From positions 55,799-119,798 of the forward strand of contig CYUG01000017.1 of NCBI GenBank assembly GCA_001403775.1: a DNA stretch of 64,000 nucleotides, given 5' to 3'. The notes below the pieces were generated by a model. It ran no database searches and was not told the origin of the DNA. It worked only from the letters and a program-made list of their open reading frames with translations. The translations under genes were made by a program, and so were the position numbers. This DNA comes from Dermabacter indicis (GTDB lineage Bacteria > Actinomycetota > Actinomycetes > Actinomycetales > Dermabacteraceae). Position 1 is the first letter of the stretch. Each line of letters begins with the position of its first letter. Positions 59,968 through 64,000 of the stretch are shown here, in pieces.

Positions 59968-62700
59968 ATGAGCGATCACTACGTGTACCCTTTTAGCGCC
60001 GGTTCGCGCGAGCAGGTTGACCTGCTCGGCGGCAAGGGCGCGAATCTCGCCGAAATGACCCAGCTTGGGCTGCCCGTGCCGCCCGGCTTCACGATCACGA
60101 CCGATGCCTGCCGGTACTACATGCGCTACGGGCACGAGCCACACGCGCTCAACGACCAGGTGAAACGCGAACTCGCGAGCGTCGAGAAGGAACTTGGGCG
60201 CGCATTCGGCGACCCGAAGAACCCGCTTCTCGTGAGCGTGCGCTCGGGCGCGAAGGTCTCGATGCCCGGGATGATGGAGACGGTTCTGAACGTCGGGCTC
60301 AACGACGCCACGCTCGAGGGACTTGCGGAACTCTCGCATTCACGGCGCTTCGCGCTCGATTCCTACCGGCGCCTCCTGCAAATGTTTGGGCGCACGGTGC
60401 TCGACATCAACGCTGAACTGTTCGAGGCGGTTCTCGACGACGCTAAGTCGGCCGCGGGAGCCGCGAGCGATGTCGAGCTTTCGGAAGGCGACCTCGAGCG
60501 GGTCGTCGCGAGTTTCAAAGAGATCATCGAGCGGGAGTCCGGCTCGCCCTTCCCGCAGGACCCGTTCACGCAGCTCACCATGAGTATTCACGCGGTGTTC
60601 GACTCGTGGAATTCGCCTCGCGCGATCGTGTACCGCAACACCGAGCGCATCCCCCACGACCTCGGCACGGCCGTCAACGTATGCTCCATGGTGTTCGGGA
60701 ACCTTGACGATCAAAGCGCCACGGGCGTCGCCTTCACACGCGACCCCGCGACCGGAGCACGCGGCGTGTACGGCGATTTCCTCATCAACGCCCAGGGCGA
60801 AGATGTCGTCGCCGGCATCCGCAACACCCTCAGCCTCCCCGACATGGAAAAGTTGCTCCCCGAAAACTACCGCGAACTCCTCGGCATCATGGAACGGCTC
60901 GAGCAGCACTACCGCGACCTGTGCGACATCGAATTCACGATCGAATCGGGCAAACTGTGGATGCTCCAGACCCGCGTGGGCAAGCGCACCGCCGCAGCCG
61001 CCTTCCGCATCGCGACGGCCCTTCTCGACGAAGGCGCGATCAGCGAAAACGAGGCGCTCATGCGCGTCAGCGGCGATCAACTCTCGCGACTCATGTTCCC
61101 CACCTTCGACCCGCACGCGAAGAGAACGCTCCTCGCGCGCGGCATGAATGCCTCCCCGGGCGCCGCGACGGGCCACGTTGCCTTCACCACGGCAGACGTG
61201 CTCGAGCGAGCGAAGGAAGGAACGCGCTCGATTCTTGTGCGCCGCGAGACGAACCCCGACGACCTCGCCGGCATGATCACCGCCGAGGGCGTTCTGACGG
61301 CTCGCGGCGGCAAAACGTCGCACGCCGCCGTCGTCGCCCGTGGGCTCGGCCGCACGTGCGTGTGCGGCGTCGAGGCCTTCACGGTCGATGAGGCCGCTCG
61401 CGAGGTGCGCGTCGACGGCAAGGTTGTGCTGCGCGACGGAGACCTCGTGTCGATCGACGGCACGAGCGGCGACGTGTTCCTCGGCGAAGTACCCGTGCAG
61501 CCGAGCGCTGTTGCCGCCTATTTTGAGTCCGGGGCGAGCCTCGAGGGCGCTTGCGAGATGGCGCGCGATGGCCTTGAGGAGGCGGAAGCCGAACTCGTGA
61601 GGAGCGTCGACCGTCTCATGCGCGTCGCCGACCGCGAGCGCGGCCTCCTCGTGCGCGCCAACGCCGACACCCCCGAGGACGCCGCTCGCGCACGCCGCAT
61701 GGGCGCGCAGGGCATCGGCCTCACGCGCACCGAGCACATGTTCCTCGGCGAGCGTCGCCAACTCGTCGAAGATCTCATCCTTGCGGCAAGTCCCGAGGAA
61801 CGAGAGGATGCGCTTGCAGCGCTTCTTCCTCTCCAACGCGGCGACTTCCTCAACATGATTCGCGAGATGGACGGCCTGCCCATGACCGTTCGACTCCTCG
61901 ATCCCCCGCTGCACGAGTTTCTCCCCGATTTCACCGAACTCTCGGTGCGCATCGCCAGGGCCGAAGAGCGCGGCGAACACAACGAACACGAAATCAAGGT
62001 GCTCGAGGCCGTCAAGCGACTCCACGAGCAAAACCCCATGCTTGGCTTGCGCGGCGTGCGGCTCGCGCTCTCGATTCCCGGCCTTTACGGCATGCAAACC
62101 CGCGCGATCCTCGAGGCTGAGGCCGAGGCGCGAGCCGAAGGGCTCAAGCCACAGGTGGAGATCATGATTCCTCTCGTGAGCTCCGTGCGTGAGCTACGCG
62201 AGATCAAGAAGGAAATCTTCGCCGTGCGCGACGAGGTCATGCGGGAAAAGGGCCTCAAGCTCACGACCGTGATCGGCTCAATGATCGAACTTCCGCGCGC
62301 GGCGCTTCGCGCCGACGAGATTGCCGAGGAAGCCGAGTTCTTCAGCTTCGGCACAAACGACCTCACGCAAACGACGTGGGGCTTCTCGCGTGACGACGTC
62401 GAAGCCGGGTTCTTCTTCACCTACAAAGAACACGGGATCCTACTCACGAGCCCCTTCGAGTCGATCGATCAGTTCGGCGTAGGTGAGCTCGTGCGCATCG
62501 GCACCGAGCGGGGCCGCGCCGTGAACCCACACCTCCACGTGGGCGTGTGCGGCGAGCACGGCGGCGATCCGAGTTCGATTCACTTCTTCAATTGGCTCGG
62601 CCTCGACTACGTGTCGTGTTCACCGTTCCGCGTGCCTGTTGCCCGCCTCGAGGCGGGCCGTGCGACCCTAAGCGAGGATCACTTCGTGATGAGTCACTAG
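59968..62700 (+). CDS. ppdK: Pyruvate, phosphate dikinase
   Basis: 910 residues, normal for the family. N-terminal nucleotide-binding domain (GGKGANLAEMTQLGLPVPPG, RSGAKVSMPGMMETVLNVGL), central phosphohistidine domain with catalytic His in LTARGGKTSHAAVVARGLGR, and C-terminal TIM barrel (RTEHMFLGERRQ, FSFGTNDLTQTTWGFSRDD, GVCGEHGGDPSSIHFF). Interconverts pyruvate and phosphoenolpyruvate using ATP and Pi or PPi. A regulator (PDRP) gene is not adjacent. Upstream spacer holds a copy of the GGCAACCGTCGGA motif. Confidence 0.97.
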   Translation: MSDHYVYPFSAGSREQVDLLGGKGANLAEMTQLGLPVPPGFTITTDACRYYMRYGHEPHALNDQVKRELASVEKELGRAFGDPKNPLLVSVRSGAKVSMPGMMETVLNVGLNDATLEGLAELSHSRRFALDSYRRLLQMFGRTVLDINAELFEAVLDDAKSAAGAASDVELSEGDLERVVASFKEIIERESGSPFPQDPFTQLTMSIHAVFDSWNSPRAIVYRNTERIPHDLGTAVNVCSMVFGNLDDQSATGVAFTRDPATGARGVYGDFLINAQGEDVVAGIRNTLSLPDMEKLLPENYRELLGIMERLEQHYRDLCDIEFTIESGKLWMLQTRVGKRTAAAAFRIATALLDEGAISENEALMRVSGDQLSRLMFPTFDPHAKRTLLARGMNASPGAATGHVAFTTADVLERAKEGTRSILVRRETNPDDLAGMITAEGVLTARGGKTSHAAVVARGLGRTCVCGVEAFTVDEAAREVRVDGKVVLRDGDLVSIDGTSGDVFLGEVPVQPSAVAAYFESGASLEGACEMARDGLEEAEAELVRSVDRLMRVADRERGLLVRANADTPEDAARARRMGAQGIGLTRTEHMFLGERRQLVEDLILAASPEEREDALAALLPLQRGDFLNMIREMDGLPMTVRLLDPPLHEFLPDFTELSVRIARAEERGEHNEHEIKVLEAVKRLHEQNPMLGLRGVRLALSIPGLYGMQTRAILEAEAEARAEGLKPQVEIMIPLVSSVRELREIKKEIFAVRDEVMREKGLKLTTVIGSMIELPRAALRADEIAEEAEFFSFGTNDLTQTTWGFSRDDVEAGFFFTYKEHGILLTSPFESIDQFGVGELVRIGTERGRAVNPHLHVGVCGEHGGDPSSIHFFNWLGLDYVSCSPFRVPVARLEAGRATLSEDHFVMSH

Positions 62701-62727
62701 CGCGAGGCAAGCTCAGGATAAAGAAAA

Positions 62728-62765
62728 GGTGGCCGCGATGCGCAATGCTCGCGGCCACCATTCGC
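62728..62765. terminator. Bidirectional terminator between ppdK and the lipoprotein gene
   Basis: GGTGGCCGCGA / TCGCGGCCACC hairpin between convergent genes; an A-rich stretch precedes it (AAAGAAAA), giving a U-tract for the leftward transcript. Confidence 0.7.
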
Positions 62766-62779
62766 TGTTTCGTGCAGAT

Positions 62780-63403
62780 TTAGAGTGCATCGAGGTCGTC
62801 GATGGTCATGGTGTAGGTGCCATCACCAAAGCCACCCCATTCCTCGAGCTCGATAACGAGAGGCTTCGAAATATCGGTGATACCCACGCCATCCTGGACA
62901 TCACTCAAGGAAGCCCCAGGCTTCACTTCCTTTTGACTTTTCTCGAGTTCGATCGCATCACTGAAATACGACCAATCCGTCTGTACACCATCCTGGAATC
63001 CCCTGAAGGAAATAGACACAAACGGGGCAGTGGCCTCGCCGCTGTTGTTCTTCCAGTCGTAAGTCACTTTGAGGACCTTGTTACCGTCCCAGTCCTTCAC
63101 GATTTTCAGTTTCGTCACGGTGACGGAGTAGGCGCCTACCTGGACTTCCTTGCCGATTTCGAGGGCATGAGGATCAGCGGGTTCCTCCTCAATCGCAGGC
63201 TCGGCCGGCTTCTCTGCTTCACCTGGCGCGGCCTCGGTCGTCGACTCTGTGGCAGCCGGCGTCGTACCGGCGGCTGTCGCCATTTCAGAGGCTGAGGACT
63301 GTGAAGAAGGCTGGCCAGAATGATCGGCGGAAACCAGCGCGCCGCAGCCAGTGAGGCTCACAAGTGAGCAGACGGCAAGAATAGAGAGAACGGTCTTTTT
63401 CAA
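62780..63403 (-). CDS. DUF5067-like secreted lipoprotein
   Basis: 207 residues from a TTG at 63403 preceded by GAGG; the frame extends to GTG 63415 without a ribosome site. Signal MKKTVLSILAVCSLVSLTGC with lipobox LTGC, an Ala/Thr/Ser/Glu-rich linker of about 50 residues, and a beta-rich immunoglobulin-like domain (VTVTKLKIVKDWDGNKVLKV...YDWKNNSGEATAPFVSISFR), matching DUF5067-type extracellular domains. Function unknown. Confidence 0.75.
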   Translation of the reverse strand: MKKTVLSILAVCSLVSLTGCGALVSADHSGQPSSQSSASEMATAAGTTPAATESTTEAAPGEAEKPAEPAIEEEPADPHALEIGKEVQVGAYSVTVTKLKIVKDWDGNKVLKVTYDWKNNSGEATAPFVSISFRGFQDGVQTDWSYFSDAIELEKSQKEVKPGASLSDVQDGVGITDISKPLVIELEEWGGFGDGTYTMTIDDLDAL

Positions 63404-63483
63404 CGGGCACCTCACGCAGCGGGGATGGGGAATAACCGAAGTTATTCTATCCGCATTATCGAGAGACTTTAGACCCGTGATTC

Positions 63484-64000
63484 CTAGCGCGGGCGGATGG
63501 AGAGCACGTCAATGTTCGCCTCGGGCGGGGCCGTGAGCGCGTAGCGCACGGCCTCGCCGATCGTTTCGGGCTTCATGTAGTCTCTCTCGACGTATTCCCC
63601 GCCCTCGTAGGCGCGCAGTTCGCGCTGCATATCGGTCGCGACGCGCCCCGGGTGGAGCGATACGACGCGCACGCCGTTTCCACGTTCTTCCTCGCGCAGC
63701 GCATCGGAGAGGGCGCGCAGGGCGAACTTGGTCGCGGAATACACGGCGTTGCCGGGCTTCGACGTGAAGCCCGAGCCGGAATTCACGAACACGATCGTGC
63801 CGCGCGCCTCGCGAAGCTCCGGGAGGATCTGGGCGGTGAGAACGGCCTGCGCGGTCACGTTCATGTGGAGGGCGAACTCCCAGTCGCTCGGCTTGGTGTT
63901 TTCGACCGTGTCGCCGGCGAGTACGCCCGCGCTCAGCACGACGCCGTCAAGCCCGCCGCTGCCTGTTCCGAGGGCGCCGCTCTCGCGGGCCTCGCGCATG
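63484..64000 (-). CDS. Short-chain dehydrogenase/reductase, partial
   Basis: The N-terminal Rossmann motif lies beyond the right edge. Visible: LDGVVLSAGVLAGD (NAG-equivalent), catalytic Ser in VFVNSGSGF, the YSATKFAL catalytic Tyr-Lys pair, and HPGRVATDMQREL. Classical SDR of the small YdfG/oxidoreductase type; substrate unknown. Confidence 0.88.
   Translation of the reverse strand, partial: MREARESGALGTGSGGLDGVVLSAGVLAGDTVENTKPSDWEFALHMNVTAQAVLTAQILPELREARGTIVFVNSGSGFTSKPGNAVYSATKFALRALSDALREEERGNGVRVVSLHPGRVATDMQRELRAYEGGEYVERDYMKPETIGEAVRYALTAPPEANIDVLSIRPR

Overview
The window is chromosomal DNA of a GC-rich actinobacterium. The pointers are C/G-ending codons, frequent GTG and TTG starts, long antisense open frames, a class Ib nrdHIE ribonucleotide reductase, a CsoR repressor, actinobacterial-type tRNAs and ISL3, IS481 and IS256 family insertion sequences of the kind found in coryneform and Micrococcales genomes. 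Gene content would fit a Dermabacter-like member of the Micrococcales, but that name is an inference only.

Layout. 1-7.4 kb: nrdHIE (nrdE runs off the left edge) behind a region with two NrdR boxes and three DnaA boxes, a Gfo/Idh/MocA oxidoreductase, an acyltransferase and universal stress protein pair, a small zincin metalloprotease, catalase and tRNA-Glu. 7.5-18.4 kb: a TAP-like lipoprotein hydrolase, tRNA-Thr, an exported HNH nuclease broken by an in-frame TGA, an AlkZ-like protein, BioY, HrpB helicase, tRNA-Asp, tRNA-Phe and formate-THF ligase. 18.5-25.1 kb: a complete Mrp cation/proton antiporter operon (A/B fused, then C-D-E-F-G). 25.2-28.8 kb: an unknown gene with dcd, then tRNA-Gly with an IS481 element inserted exactly at its 3' end and a small accessory membrane gene. 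29.0-35.2 kb: a 2,4-dienoyl-CoA-reductase-like flavoprotein, and an ABC exporter (ATPase and MacB/FtsX permease) divergent from a histidine kinase and NarL-type regulator that probably control it.

35.2-43.2 kb is a decayed accessory region: a glycosyltransferase remnant joined in frame to a phosphotransferase and split by an intact ISL3 element with a perfect 8-bp target duplication, a serine-recombinase tail, a frameshifted resolvase fused to an IS256 end, a dead IS256 transposase, an N- and C-terminally truncated MmeI-like restriction-methyltransferase and a further transposase tail. Base composition there is less GC-rich.

43.2-64 kb returns to core genome: an operon with tandem HAD phosphatases, a thioredoxin-NHL protein and a large membrane protein that looks like a membrane pyrophosphatase without its catalytic residues; an FMO-like flavoprotein; an operon of branched-chain 2-oxoacid dehydrogenase E1alpha, E1beta and E2, two CrcB/FluC fluoride channels and a CopD/CtaG-like membrane protein; a HisC-like aminotransferase; purB; csoR; ppdK; a DUF5067-like lipoprotein; and a short-chain dehydrogenase running off the right edge.

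The most unexpected structure is a short dispersed motif, GGCAASCGTCGGACCCC and close variants. It recurs in intergenic and coding DNA across the core parts of the window, mostly in one orientation and sometimes as inverted pairs, and its extended form is not seen in the mobile region.
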